Origin: Bathynomus jamesi
Lineage: Eukaryota; Arthropoda; Malacostraca; Isopoda; Cirolanidae
Length of the DNA: 64,000 nt
Reading direction: 5' to 3'
Assembly: GCA_023014485.1 (NCBI GenBank)
Contig: JAJOZX010001569.1
Location: 449,001-513,000, forward strand
The notes beneath the pieces were generated by a model. It was not told the origin of the DNA. It ran no database searches and was given only the letters and a program-made list of their open reading frames with translations. The position numbers were made by a program, and so were the translations under genes. Shown piece by piece: positions 33,578-46,570 of the stretch. Every line of letters starts with the position of its first letter. The stretch's first letter is position 1.

Positions 33578-35391
33578 ATTGCCACACGCTCTTCTGTATT
33601 CATTCTAAGGGCTTCTGAAAAGAAAAATAGAAAAAATAATTATTTTACAAAAATAGATCCTGACTTTATGTACACCCTGTATATAATAACCATATATAAA
33701 TATAAAAACACTGTAAGAATTGTAAACGACGTAATGTACTTTAATGAAACTACTTTAATTAAACGATCATAATTTAATATATAATGTAGTAATGTGCTTT
33801 AATGAAACTGTAATTAATGATAATAACTTGTAATGTACTTTAAATGGAAGTGTAATTAAACAACAATAAGTGAATATGAATTAATTGGTAATTGTAATCG
33901 TAATTGTAATGAACCAAAATTAATACGTACTCAGTCATGTACTCAAATTGTACTTATGTACTACTACGAAATTATATCGCCTTCAGAAATGTAGACTCGG
34001 CGAAAAATACAATTAATTTTTATTTTTATTTTTAAAATTTTTATTTGGAATCTTTCATCTGATCATGTGTTTAAAAGGGGGGGAAACTTAACCTTCCACT
34101 GCATTCCCCCAATATTTAGATAATATATAAATCATGTAATTGTAAAATAATGTCACTTCTTCTTAGACTTCACTTCGATTAACACTCCCTTGTAGCAGCC
34201 TCGCTGCGAGGAGGGGGCAGAGGCCCCTTGCCTCCTTAATTTTTAGATTCCGCCCTGAGCCATGGTCGAAAGAGGTCGAACCTCTACCCTTGTAAATTCA
34301 GAAGCTAATTCAGAGGCTGAGCACTACCTGTACAATTTAGCAGTAAATTACAGTAAAGATAGTCTTTATCTTATCCTTCGAGCCTTGCTCTCTTCAGGAG
34401 AACTTAGTCATTAAACTTTCCGGATACGCTATAAGAAGAGTCCGGAATCTTCAGCATATTTAGTAAGTCTACCAGAGTCCTCCGAGCCACTATAGAAGAA
34501 CTCGGAGAGTAATATAGAAGAAAACTACTACAAGTCACACATCCGTTGCTGCCACCTAACTAGAACCCCCGTCGACTTCAAACCAATCCAGGCCATAGAC
34601 GGAGGATTCAAACAGTGGCAACCCTATAGCCAGGATAAACATTTGGCGACCCTACTACCAAGATTAGAAGAGGATTTTAACAAGAAGATTTTAACAAGTG
34701 GCCACTCTTTAGGCAGGATAGAAATTACCCTGCATCAGGATAAAACCAGTTGACCGGCGTGTCACGACTTCTAGTTCGTAACATCTACCCTTGAACCGGT
34801 GTGTCACGACTCCAAGTTCTCCACGCCTAGTTTTCATCCAAGAAGAAGTAACCAGCAAGACACGTCTTCAGGACACGTCTCTAAGGATTTCGCCGTAGAA
34901 ATTTTGTTAAGTACAGTTGTTTTTTTTAAAGAAATTTGTAAACATATAAAAAGTCAGTATTATTAACAGTTAATAATGAGTATCAAGCCAGAATTTACAA
35001 GAAACAGTGAACATTTCAGACACCAGTGATACATTTTTTTAGTGAAACTAATTTTCACAGAGTTAAAAGTCACAGAAGTTAATTGTCACAGAAGTTAATT
35101 GTCACAGAAGTTAATTGTCACAGAAATTGTCACAGAGTTATTGTCACAGAATTAATTTCATTGAGTTATTTTCAGTTATTTTCACTATTATAGTTAGTAT
35201 AGAATAATTTTATTTTATGTACCAAACATAATAGTACCGTACCTTCGCGTACATTCGAGTGAAATATTGTTTATTTTTTATTTTTGTTTACAATTTTTTC
35301 AAATTATTGAATTGAATTGACTTGCAAATTAAGAAAGAGTTTATAGAGAGTTTATCGTTTATAGAGATACTTGATAGCAGTTCAAGTAAGT

Positions 35392-35842
35392 CGGTTGCAC
35401 GAAGAGGGACAACCAAACACCAGAGGTTAATTGTCTCCACTTGATAGAGATCAAGTGCAGTCATTTTCCGTTAGTTTCAGTTAATTGGTTGCATCCAAGA
35501 GAGACAACCAAACCCAGAGAATAGTAGACTCCACTGATAGCAGTTCAGTGCAGTCCATTTCAGTTATTTCAAGTCAATAGGTTGCATCCAAGAGGGACAA
35601 CCGCCCCAGACATTTATATAAATACTTGATAGCAGTTCAAGTCAGAAGGTTGCATCCAGAGGGACAACCGCCCCAGACATTTATAGAAATACTTGATAGC
35701 AGTTCAAGTCAGAAGGTTGCATCCAGAGGGACAACCGCCCCAGACATTTATAGAAATACTTGATAGCAGTTCAAGTCAGAAGGTTGCATCCAGAGGGACA
35801 ACCGCCCCAGAGATCATGGAAGTACTTGATAGCAGTTCAAAT
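35392..35842. repeat. 67-bp tandem repeat of LARD, right-arm copy
   Basis: Mirror of 13893-14375. In element orientation the unit contains TTGATAGCAGTTCAAGTCAG and GAGGGACAACCGCCCCAGA. Confidence 0.85.
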
Positions 35843-37083
35843 CAGTTCAAGTCAGTTCAAGTCAGTTTTGAAGTCAGTTTCAGTCAGTTTTGAAGTCAGT
35901 TTCAATCAGTTTTGAAGTTAGTTTCAAGTCTCAGTCAGTTTTCAAGTTTCAAGTCTCAGTCAGTTTTCAAGTTTCAAGTCTCAGTCAGTTTTCAATGCAG
36001 TCAATTGAACTCAACTTTTCCTTTGTAGTTCAAGAAAATGTAATTTAAGAGAATTTAATTCAACCTTTTTTTTGTTGTAAAAGAGAATTAAATTCAATCT
36101 GAATTGACCGGTTTGCGTCTTTAGTTTAACCTTTTTTTTTGTTTGTAAGAAGGAAATTGACCGATTTGTCTTTTCTTTTCATGCCTTTGTTGCGTATATA
36201 AATATATAGTTATGTATTTTATTATTTGTAACCAAAACCGTTTTTACAAAGGTTGTAACGATTTTGATAATTATTGTAATGTATATGAGGAACATGCTGT
36301 CCCTCCGTTTGTTTGAACTACTTTAATTTTTGTTCTAAGCAGTCTGACAAAGCAATCTTTAAAAAAAAAAAGACGAAAAGACGTATTGTCAATTTCAGAC
36401 ATATACTCCCCCCCCCCCCCCCCGCTTAGTCACTCAATTCCCCCGAATGCAGTACTCCAAACACTTTGTTTTTTAATTTTATTTTATTTTAAAACCCCAA
36501 CCCCAGTTGAACCCAATGTCAACCAGAGAAATGGTTCAACCATGGTTAATTCCTCTTTGGTACTATGGAACATAACCTCAATTTATGTTAAGTTGTGTTT
36601 TTTTATTTTTAAGTATATTATATGTTTAGTTCATTAAAATGCACAATTGATTTCTATTTTTAATTTGTATTCTTAATTTTCTTAATTCAATTATCGTACC
36701 GATACTTCTGGTTAATGTTATTGGTTATACAGTTCATATATAGCTAGGAATGTTACTAGTCGAATTTAATTCCACCTTCAAAATTTAATTTTTAATACCG
36801 CTAGATTTACTTTCATTACCCAGTAATTGCCCAGTAAAGCCTAAAGCTTAAGGGCCAAATTAAAAATAAAAAAAATAAATAGTTGAGCTTCACAATTATT
36901 TATGTCATTGTAAAAATTGTAAGTTGTAAAAAGACTACTGTATTTATTTTATTATTAATAAAGGTTATTCTATCTATCTATCTATCTACTTGTAAGGTCC
37001 TCTAAGTACGTTTTTTTAATTACCTTATACGTGTAACTGATTAATTATGTAAAATCTATAACCCTAATTGAATTTTATTACTT

Positions 37084-37407
37084 TTGACACATATTCGAAT
37101 TCATTTACCTATCGTACCTCCAGTCACTTTTGCATTAAAACTATTGTACCGACTCACTCATCTACAGATGCTTCTTACCAATATTTATAGATACATATGC
37201 ACACTGACGTATAACTTCAACTATTCAACTATAAATCCCCTTTCTCCTTTTGGACGTATCACCAACCACTACAATCTGTACCCAATAAACATAAATACAC
37301 ACTTGACCACAGGTCTATACATCATCCATTACGTAATTCTATTTTTACCTACAATAGTCAATAAAATTAGTTATAGACTGTACAATCAGGGTAACTTTGA
37401 AAAATAA
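37084..37407 (+). CDS. Unrecognised 107-aa open frame in LARD, right-arm copy
   Basis: Mirror of 12334-12657 and in the element's sense orientation. No motif was recognised, and I doubt that it is a gene. Confidence 0.15.
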   Translation: MTHIRIHLPIVPPVTFALKLLYRLTHLQMLLTNIYRYICTLTYNFNYSTINPLSPFGRITNHYNLYPININTHLTTGLYIIHYVILFLPTIVNKISYRLYNQGNFEK

Positions 37408-39322
37408 TTTATATTTTTCTCTTTTACCTACTATTCATTATGTATGTAATTTTCCCCACAGAAAAATAAAATTTTGTTAAAAATTTAACAATATCATTCT
37501 TTGTCTAACTTAATTGTTTGTCTAAATTAACGTATTAATCCTTTTATTCTGTTTGCATAAATTAAAGGATTAGTCTGAATTTTTTATATTTTATAAGCAA
37601 GTGTCATTTTAAAAATTTGATTATTCTGCATTGTACACAACCACCCGAACTCGTTCTGTATAAAATTTGTATTGTAAAAAAAATTTCGTCATCATCTAAT
37701 TTGAATTCGTTAGATGTTATTTTCTCAATTGTATTGTATTAATTGTATTATATTATTGTATTAATTAATACCATTTTAGAGAGGGGAACACTGTAAAAAT
37801 GAACAATGAATAATCCATATTCATTTTTACATGAGAAACCAAAATCGCCTAAGCGAGTTTTGGATAGAATTTCGATTTGTGCTTCTTTATTCATTACTGT
37901 ATTTCTCTAATTCATCTTTTCTAATAATGACTTATACACTATGACGTCATAAAATAACTTAATTCTCTTTACGTTTCCCATACCTTGTACACTGAATCAC
38001 GTGCTTAGTATTTGGACATCTTCCGTATTCAACGTATGGTAACTTCTTTAATAATAATGTTGTGGTGTTATGTAGTATAAATATTATTATTCAACCATAT
38101 TCATCTCTTCGTCCATATCTTATCTTGACCATTATCCTATATAAATTTTATTAAATATTCATTTTTACTCGTGTCAGTCTATGAAACGCAAAACTTTATG
38201 CATTTGTATCTGTCCGTTCGAAAACGCACAAATATGTTCTCGTATTATTTTTTTTTTTTTATTTTTAATTATATCACCTCCCGCAATGAATTCGAAAATG
38301 CTGAGGTAAGTGATCAAATTCCGCTAACTACGGCAGAAGCGAACTAATAACCATATATTAATACCATATATTATAACCATATATAATAACCATATATAAT
38401 AACCATATATAAATATAAAAACACTGTAAGAATTGTAAACGACGTAATGTACTTTAATGAAACTACTTTAATTAAACGATCATAATTTAATATATAATGT
38501 AGTAATGTGCTTTAATGAAACTGTAATTAATGTAATAACTTGTAATGTACTTTAAATTGAAGTGTAATTAAACAACAATAAGTGAATATGAATTAATTGG
38601 TAATTGTAATCGTAATTGTAATGAACCAAAATTAATACGTACTCAGTCATGTACTCAAATTGTACTTATGTACTACTACGAAATTATATCGCCTTCAGAA
38701 ATGTAGACTCGGCGAAAAATACAATTAGTTTTTTAATTTTTATTTTTAAAATTTTTATTTGGAATCTTTCATCTGATCATGTTTAAAAGGGGGGGAACTT
38801 AACCTTCCACTGCATTCCCCCAATATTTAGATAATATATAAATCATGTAATTGTAAAATAATGTCACTTCTTCTTAGACTTCACTTCGATTAACACTCCC
38901 TTGTTAGCAGCCTCACTGCGAGGAAGGGGCAGAGGCCCCTTGCCTCCTTAATTTTTAGATTCTGACCTGAGCCATGGTCGAAAGAGGTCGAACCTCTACC
39001 CTTGTAAATTCAGAAGCTAATTCAGAGGCTGAGCACTACCTGTACATTTTAGCAGTAAATTACAGTAAAGATAGTCTTTATCTTATCCTTCGAGTCTTGC
39101 TCTCTTCAGGATAATTTAGTCATTAAACTTTCCGGATACGCTATAAGAAGAGTCCGGAATCTTCAGCATTTTTAGTAAGTCTACCAGAGTCCTCCGAGCC
39201 ACTCTAGAAGAACTCGGAGAGTAATATAGAATAAAACTATTACAAGTCACACATCTGTTGCTGCCACCTAACTAGAACCCTCGTCGACTTCGAACCAACC
39301 CAGGCCATAGACGGAGGATTCA

Positions 39323-39326
<4 letters not shown>

Positions 39327-39390
<64 letters not shown>

Positions 39391-39428
39391 AGAGAGAGGA
39401 GAGAGAGAGAGAGAAGAGAGAGAGAGCC
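39327..39428. repeat. (TA)n(GA)n microsatellite
   Basis: Right-arm counterpart of 10300-10411, with interruptions in the GA part that the left copy lacks. Confidence 0.95.
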
Positions 39429-39430
39429 AA

Positions 39431-39530
39431 CGTTCCGTGGATCAGTGGGTAGCATCGCATCCCTGTGACTGCGTGACTTCGCTTACAGGAAAACGATGAG
39501 GTTGGGGGTTCAGCTCCCGATAGTGCTGCT
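39431..39530 (+). ncRNA. tRNA-like / tRNA-derived SINE head, right-arm copy
   Basis: A-box-like TGGATCAGTGGGTA at 39438 and B-box-like GGTTCAGCTCC at 39508-39518. The body between them is longer than in a tRNA gene. Confidence 0.5.
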
Positions 39531-40227
39531 ATTAATAACTTGGGAGTTAGTGCAATGGGTCGCATTAGTTGGCCTGAGCTCTGTGCCCAGTGCCAGATTA
39601 CGAATAGGCACAGTAGGCACGTGCATAGGGGCCCCCAAGGTTAGGGAGAGCCCTCGTAGGTTGACTGTTATATAGTCAGTATTATTGAAAGCAAAAATAA
39701 TAAATAAAAAATTAATAAATAAGAAAATAGTAACTCTCTGACGCAAGGTGGTCTACAAAGTATGACGCCGTGAAAGCACTCAGAGTGAAGTATGTTGGTA
39801 TAACTGACACACTGAATATTTTACATGATGATGCTGATCAGAATAGTGACACTTCAGCAGAAGCTACAAATATTTCTGCTAGATTGTGTGAACCGGAATC
39901 AATCCTTCTTTGTGTATTCTGGACTGATGTTTTGGAACTCAAGCATCAAGTTAATCTGTTGCTGCAAACTGAGGGACTTATACTAAAGAGTGTTGTAGAG
40001 CATATGAAGTCTTTAACAGAGTTTCTTCGGGCTGTTCGCAATGACTTCAATCACTTTGAGGAACAGGCTAAGCAGATGATAGTGAAGATCCAGAATGAAT
40101 CAGAAAATGAGCCGTATTATTGGGCTGAAGAGAAACGAAAAGTGAAGCGTAAGAAGCAAGCAAGCAAGGAGATTGTAAACACCAATCGACCAGGGAAGTA
40201 CTCCAGGGGGGACGGTAGACAGAAAAT

Positions 40228-43200
40228 AGGGAGTGCTGGAACTACCGTTTCTCCTGTCACTGTCCTCCTTAGATGAGCTTTTTCCGTGTCTCATCTACCC
40301 TGTGAGCAGTCCAGCATGCTCTCAAACATACACTTCTCTTCCTATTCCTCACTACATACACATGCATCTTACACACTACATAATCTTTTCAAAATTAAAA
40401 AAAATGGCATCAACTTCAGGAGTCTCGGAGTCCCCTGGGGAGGGGACCATAAATGTCTCTACTTCTGGCTTCCCCCTTGACGATAATGGGAACGCAGACC
40501 CGGGCAGCGGGGCTGGATCTGCTACAACCCATTCGAGATATTCTGGACCTCTGTCTGATTCACTTTTCTTAAACTTCTGCAACATTCGTGGCCTTTTCTC
40601 AAATTTTCAATCTGTTGAACACCACCTCTCCTCCTCTAAACCTCATCTTCTTTTCCTCACTGAAACTCAGGTGCTGGGATGACTGACAGCAACTCCTTTT
40701 CTGTACCCTCTTACTTTCTCTATACTCAATTTCACTCCAAAGGTGGATGTTGCTTACATGTCCGCAATAACCTAACTTGTTCTCGTATTCCCGAACTTGA
40801 ATCTTCCAAATTCTATACCCTCTGGCTACGGCTTACATGCCAATCTCAAACTAAATACTAGGGGCACTCAGTATATTTCCCCCACCTTTTTTCTTAGCTA
40901 AATAATAGGCCATGTGGCTGAAATGTCTTTTGGGCCGTAAGTTTGAAATTTCTACGCTTCACATAGCCGGATTTTTCCCGTTTGAACCTCCTCTCCTTGT
41001 ATAAAACCGCTTTTAAACGCCTTTGTATAAAACCGATGGTTAACGAAGTTTCGAAAATGGCGTCTAATAGTGATGTGCGTCGTAAACAGAGAGCTGTTAC
41101 CGAATTCTTAACCGCAGAGAAGGAAACAGTTGGAAATATTAAAAAACGTCTACAAAACGTTTTTACAGAGATGCTGTTGTTGATCGAAGCACAGTTGGAC
41201 GCTGGTCTGAAAGTGTGAGATCATCGGAGAGAGGGAGAGCTAGCCTCGATGATGAGTCACGCAGCGGTCGCCCGGCATCGGCTGTCACATCTCACACTGC
41301 AACGTGCTAACAGCATCATTCGATCAAATCGGCGCGTCCCATACAAGGAGCTATCACTGGAGCTAGGAATTAGTGAAGGGAGTGTGAATACGATAATTCA
41401 ACAACTGGGATATTCAAAAGTGTGTTCACGGTTTGTTCCTCGCGAACTGACTGAAGATCACAAAGCCCAAATAAAAGAAATTGCTTCTGAGTCGTTGGTT
41501 CAATATGAGACAGAAATGGATGACTTCCTTTCACGAATTGTGGCTGGGGATGAGACTTGGGTACATCACTTTGAACCTGAAACAAAACGCCAATCCATGG
41601 AGTGGTATCACGCAGACTCCCCACACAAGAAAAAGTTCAAAATGGCTCCCTCTGCAGGAAAGGTTATGGCCACCATCTTCTGGGACGTGAAAGGGGTGAT
41701 TCTGGTGGACATAATGAAGAAAGGATAAACAATCAACTCAGAGGCATATATTGCTACCCTACAGAGACTCCAGAAACGTATAAAGCGAGTTCGATGGGAG
41801 AGAAAACTGGAAGACGTCCTTCTTTTCCATGATAACGCGAGATCACACAACAGTTTGCAAACAAGAGAGGCCATCACAAAAATGCGCTTGACTGTGTCAT
41901 CCGACCCTCCATACAGCCCGGATCTGGCACCTTCAGACTTCCATTTGTTTGGGCCAATGAATAATGCTATTCGTGGAAGAAAATTTCAGTGACGATGAGG
42001 TTGTTGAGGAGGTTAAGAGGTGGCTCCAGCGGAACCCAGCGGACTTTTAGCAGCAAGGAATAAAGGCCCTTGTTTCGAGGTGGAGGAAAGCCGTAGAAAA
42101 GTATGGAGACTATGTGGAAAAATAAAAACTTGTAAAAATGATATGTAACTACTTGTGTACAAAATTTCTGGAACTTACAAAGAAACTTGGAAAAAAAAAA
42201 AAAGTGGAGCAAAATATGTTGAGTGGCCCTCGTACATCTGCACTCTTTACCTTTCTCCTAATTCTACTGACTATCCAAAATTTTTTGACTATCTTACTTC
42301 CAAAGTGGAATACATTCTTTCCCACTCTCCCTTTGTTGAAATCTCCATTTTAGAAGATTTCAATGTCCACCATCACCTTTGGCTTTCTCCCATTTCACTG
42401 ACATCCCTGGTGAACTAGCTTCCAATTTTTCTACCCCAAGGGTAGAAAAATTTATTTCTTACCTCTCATCCTTCATCTTACTCTGTGAAACTATTTTCTC
42501 CGTTGGGCTCCTCCAATCACAATCTGTTTCCTGTCCTATCGCTCCAATTCGGCTTTTGGATCCTCCCAAGAGGAGGCGCTTTTGACACTTCGGCGCCGCT
42601 GATTGGGAGGCCCTTAGGCAGTACTTCTGTGATTTCCCATGGAATGATTACTGCTTCCGTTTCCGGGTCCTTCTTGGTGTGCTGAGCGCGTCACGGTGTT
42701 GATTCTGTCGAGCATGGGGGCGTACATTCCATATTCTATTCCTACGACTAATGCAAAAAACCTTTGGTTTAACTTTACTTGCTCTAATGCTATCCACAAC
42801 AGAGAGGAGGCTTTCAGAAGGTACCGGCGCCATCCAACTCCTGACTCTCACTCAGCTTATATTCCTGCCCGGAATCGTGCGAAATCTGTTCTTCGACTCG
42901 CCAAAAATTCCTTCATCCGACAAAAATGTGAAAATCTATCCAATTCTGATTCTTTTCGCTCTTTCTAGCATCTAGCTAAGAACCTCTTCAACAACTTTAC
43001 TGCCTCTTCTTTCCCTCCTCTTTTCCATTCCGACGGCACAATTGCCGTCTCTTCTCCTGACAAAGCTGAACTCTTCGCTCAGACTTTCGCTTACAATTCA
43101 ACCCTGGACGATTCCGGTGCTATTCCTCCATCTCCCCCCTCTGACTTTATTATGTCTGAAATTAGAATCTCTTCTAGAGATGTTTTTTCTGCCCTATTTG

Positions 43201-44843
43201 GGCTCAACTTTAGGAAGGCGTATGGTCCTGATGGTGTTCCTTCTGTTGTTCTTAAGGACTGTGTTTCTGTGCTGACACCCTGCCTAGGCAAACTCTTTCG
43301 TCTTTGTTTCTCATCTGGTACTTTTCCTTCCTGCTGGAAGTTCGCTTTCATTCAGCCTGTCCCAAAGAAGGGTGACTGCTCTCAACCCTTCATCTATCGT
43401 CCAATTGCTTTCATTTCTTGCCTTTCCAAAGTTTTTGAATCTATCCTTAATAGGAAAATACCTAAACACCTATTGTATATTCTCACAATCTTCTTTCAGA
43501 TTGTTAGTATTGATTCCGCAAGGGACGTTCTACTGGCGATCTTCTTGCATATCTCTCTGACTCTTCGTCATCCTCCTTTCGGGATTTCGGTGAAACTTTT
43601 GCTATTGCGCTAGACATATCAAAAGCTTTTGATAGTCTGGCACAAGTCTTTAATGTCGAAAGTGCCCTCCTTCGGTTTCAATCCTTCTCTCTGTGCCTTC
43701 ATCTCTAATTTCCTTTCTGGCAGATCTATAGCTGCAGTTATAGATGACCACTATTCTTCTCTTAAAGCTATTAACAGTGGTGTTCCTCAGGGTTCTGTTC
43801 TGTCACCCAATCTTTTCCTTTTATTTATTAATGATCTTTTAATTCGCACTTCCTGTTCTATTCACTCCTATGCCGATGATTCCACTCTTCACTCCTCCAC
43901 CCGCTTCCTAAAGCGTTCCTTAAAGCAGTCACTTTGTGATTCGCGTAGGACGGCTATGGAACACTTGACCTCTGATCTTTCTGCTATATCTGATTGGGGC
44001 AGAGAAAACCTTGTGGCTTTCAATGCCTCAAAACTAAGTTCCTCCATCTGTCTATTTGTTACAATCTTATACACAACTATCCCCTTACCTTCAACAATAC
44101 ACAACTGAATCCTTCCTCTTCTCTTAACATTCTTGACGTTTCCTTTTCTCGTGATCTTTCCCTGAAAGATCACATATACTCTCTTTCTAAAACAGCTTCT
44201 AAGAGATTAGGTGTGCTGTACCGCCTCCGCGGTTTCTTCACCACAACTCAGTCGCTGTCTCTGTACAAGGGTCTTGTTCACACCTGTATGGAGTATGCTT
44301 CTCATGTGTGGAGTGGCTCAACCCACACAGCCGTACTTGACCGGGTGGAATCAAAGGCTTTTCGTCTCATCAATTCCCTACCTCTTATTGATTGTCTTCA
44401 ATCTCTCTCTCTCTCTCTTCGCCGCAATGTTGCCTCACTCCCTCTTTACTATCGCTATTATAACGGACATTGCTCTTCTGAACTCTCTAACTACATGCCT
44501 CCTCCCTTAATGAGAGCACGCAGTACCAGACTTTCTACACTTTCTCATTCCTTTTCTGTCCAACTATCTAATGCAAGGGTTAATCGGTATTTTCAGTCTT
44601 TCATCTACTCACCCGGTGAACTCTAGAACAATCTTTCTCAATCCATCTTTCCTCCTGTCTATGACCTCCCATCTTTCAAACGCAGAATGTCTAGGCATTT
44701 TGAAAACCCTGAACCTTGATTTTGGCTCTCTTCTTGTTTTATGGGAGGGGCGTTTTTGCGGGTAGTTGCCCTTGGCCCCTCCTTCCTGCATAAAAAAATC
44801 TGATGAAACATCTGTACCTGAGCATACATTCACCCCCCCCCCC
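40228..44843 (+). mobile_element. LINE, right-arm copy
   Basis: Mirror of 4877-9493. On this arm the N-terminal region reads in one frame from 40233 to 40682, through MASTSGVSESPGEGT to the endonuclease start; on the left an A-run indel splits it. RT fingers are at 43152-43480, YADD at about 43870 and thumb at 43994-44626. Confidence 0.85.
40858..42232 (+). mobile_element. mariner DD34D, right-arm copy
   Basis: Mirror of 7489-8863, same 1375-bp length, TA at 40856-40857 and 42233-42234. The transposase is broken at the same places, so inactivation predates the duplication. Confidence 0.9.
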
Positions 44844-45400
44844 AAGAGAAATTTAAAACTCAAACATTCCTAGTTATATGCGACAGTCTCATCATGGAGA
44901 TGGAGAAGCGCTCTGTGGCATGTGAACGTGTGCACAGTGAGTTCTCTTTCTTTTTTTACTACAAGAATGAAAATCTCGAAGTCAAAAGAAAAGCATGCAA
45001 AAAACTCATTGAAAAATATAAAAATGACTTAGGAGAGGAGTTCGAAAAGATTCATTTCCATGAACATGTGATAAAAGAAGTCAAGGAACTACAGGAGAAT
45101 GATGAAAGAAGTTTTCGAAGGTAATCATGAATATCATGAAAGGAATTTTGTCAGGCAAATGTTTTCTCAATGTCGCCATTACTTTCAGGATTTATCTGAT
45201 AATGCCATGTTCGGTCTGTGAAGGAGAGGGATCCTTTTCAAAACTTTCTCATCGCAAAATTGAGAAAAGAACAACAATGCGTCAAGAACGTCTGAATGCA
45301 TTGAGTCTAATGTACATAGAATGATTTTGTTAAGAAAATAGATTTTTCTTTATTGATCAAAAAATTTGCTGCATCAAAAGTTCGAAAGGTGAAAACGTGA

Positions 45401-46052
45401 AACTTTTATTCTCATGTTATTTGGAAAAAATACATTATTTTGTCAATCTTTTTTATTTTATTTAGTGAGTGTGAGCTTTTCTCAAATTCCTTTTCTCAAT
45501 AATTTTATATTTGTTATGGTTTCATAAAATTTAAAATCAATATAATTTTTGTATTTTCTGGATCTAGTCTTTCTTTTACAACTTTACAAGTCCTTGTTAT
45601 GTTCTAAAAATAGAAATAGGGCAGTTTTAATGGCTTATTTTTATATAAGGTTGTAACATATATTCTGCTCGATTTTTTAGTTCATTCAGAACAAAAAATA
45701 AAGGACTTTGAAATGAAACGTTCTCCTTTTCTTAGGCTTTAATCAACTTAATTGAACAACATTCCTGTTAATATAAATAACAATAATATAGTTATGGTAC
45801 ATAAAATATATATATACTCAATGACGCAAGTTATAATAATAATATAGATAGAGTAAACATAGGGCATTTATATGAATTGTTTATACTACAGATTAGGATT
45901 AATTACATCCAAGAAAATATCATTACCTTCATGTAATAAAGTATCTTACATCTCATCAGTTTAATTCAGACATCATCAGATTCATCAGTTTAATCGAATT
46001 GAATATAAACACAAATGATTTTACTTAGGTATAACATTCTAATAGAGTCATC
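45401..46052. other. Non-coding, right-arm copy of 3669-4319
   Basis: AT-rich, no gene seen. Confidence 0.4.
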
Positions 46053-46570
46053 CTAAACCTGCAAAATAATATTACATTTTCCCTCCTGCTTAGATTGAAC
46101 AATATAGTCCTCAAAATAACTAGGCGGACACCGAGTACGCCCTGATCGCCGTACCTCAGTCATAGGGGAATCTGTATTTTGATTATCATCATCTACTGAA
46201 GTCTGAGGAGCGTTGACCAGTGAGGGATTGGAGGGAGCAATGGTGGGTGACGGATTTGAGGGCAGGATGGTAGGTGACGGGGGATAGTTGTTTAACACAC
46301 CATCACCGTTAGTATTTTCGTATTCTCGAGTTTCAGATTCCCCAGCAGGGGCGAGGTGCTTAAGCGAAAGAGTAGTCTCTCGGCCTCCCGGGAGACGAAC
46401 ATGAGCATATTCGGGATTAGCCTCAATGAGTTCTACTTCTTCAACTGGAGGCTCATATTTAGACTGACGTGTATAATTTTTCAATAATACTTTACCCGGG
46501 GCGGTAAGCCACGTAGGTATGGAATGGCCATTTGTAGATCGACGCTGATAATTAAATAATCTCTCATGAG
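46053..46570 (-). pseudogene. Ty3/gypsy integrase C-terminus, truncated at palindrome end
   Basis: Carries the C-terminal region with RRSGRTRCPPSYFEDYIV but is cut within HERLFNYQRRS. The integrase core present on the left is missing, replaced by mariner sequence. Confidence 0.85.

Larger units (their letters stand above)
29433..33679 (-). mobile_element. DD41D mariner, right-arm copy, with nested MITE and CMC-like element
   Basis: Mirror of 16056-20310; TA at 29431-29432 and 33680-33681. The transposase C-terminal part (29524-30113) is more fragmented than on the left; it is shifted at GIG near 29885, where a homopolymer difference occurs. Confidence 0.87.
28721..39326 (+). mobile_element. 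Coding-poor LTR retrotransposon (LARD), right-arm copy
   Basis: 5' LTR 28721-34614 (split by the mariner 29433-33679), interior 34615-37791, 3' LTR 37792-39326. LTRs start TGTAAAAATGAAC and end GGAGGATTCAAACA. Polypurine GAGAGGGGAACA lies at 37779-37790. The interior holds the same three tandem arrays as the left arm and no retroviral enzymes. Confidence 0.82.
39588..45400 (+). mobile_element. hAT (ZMYM1-like) element interrupted by LINE, right-arm copy
   Basis: A hAT-like terminus CAGTGCCAGATTACG at 39588 precedes the transposase segments 39733-40227 and 44844-45400. The second segment is better preserved than on the left: 44894-45124 reads EMEKRSVACERVHSEF to KEVKELQENDERSF without a break. 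After a frame change, EGSFSKLSHRKIEK, QERLNALSLMYIE and the final LLIKKFAASKVRK follow. No 3' terminus was found. Confidence 0.7.
25999..46570 (-). repeat. Palindrome 1, right arm (about 20.6 kb)
   Basis: Reverse complement of 3151-23774. It joins, at 46570/46571, the interior of a mariner element rather than the rest of the gypsy integrase, so the left side preserves the older context. In one region checked closely (31040-30660 against 18640-19080) the differences are single-base indels in short homopolymers. Confidence 0.95.
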
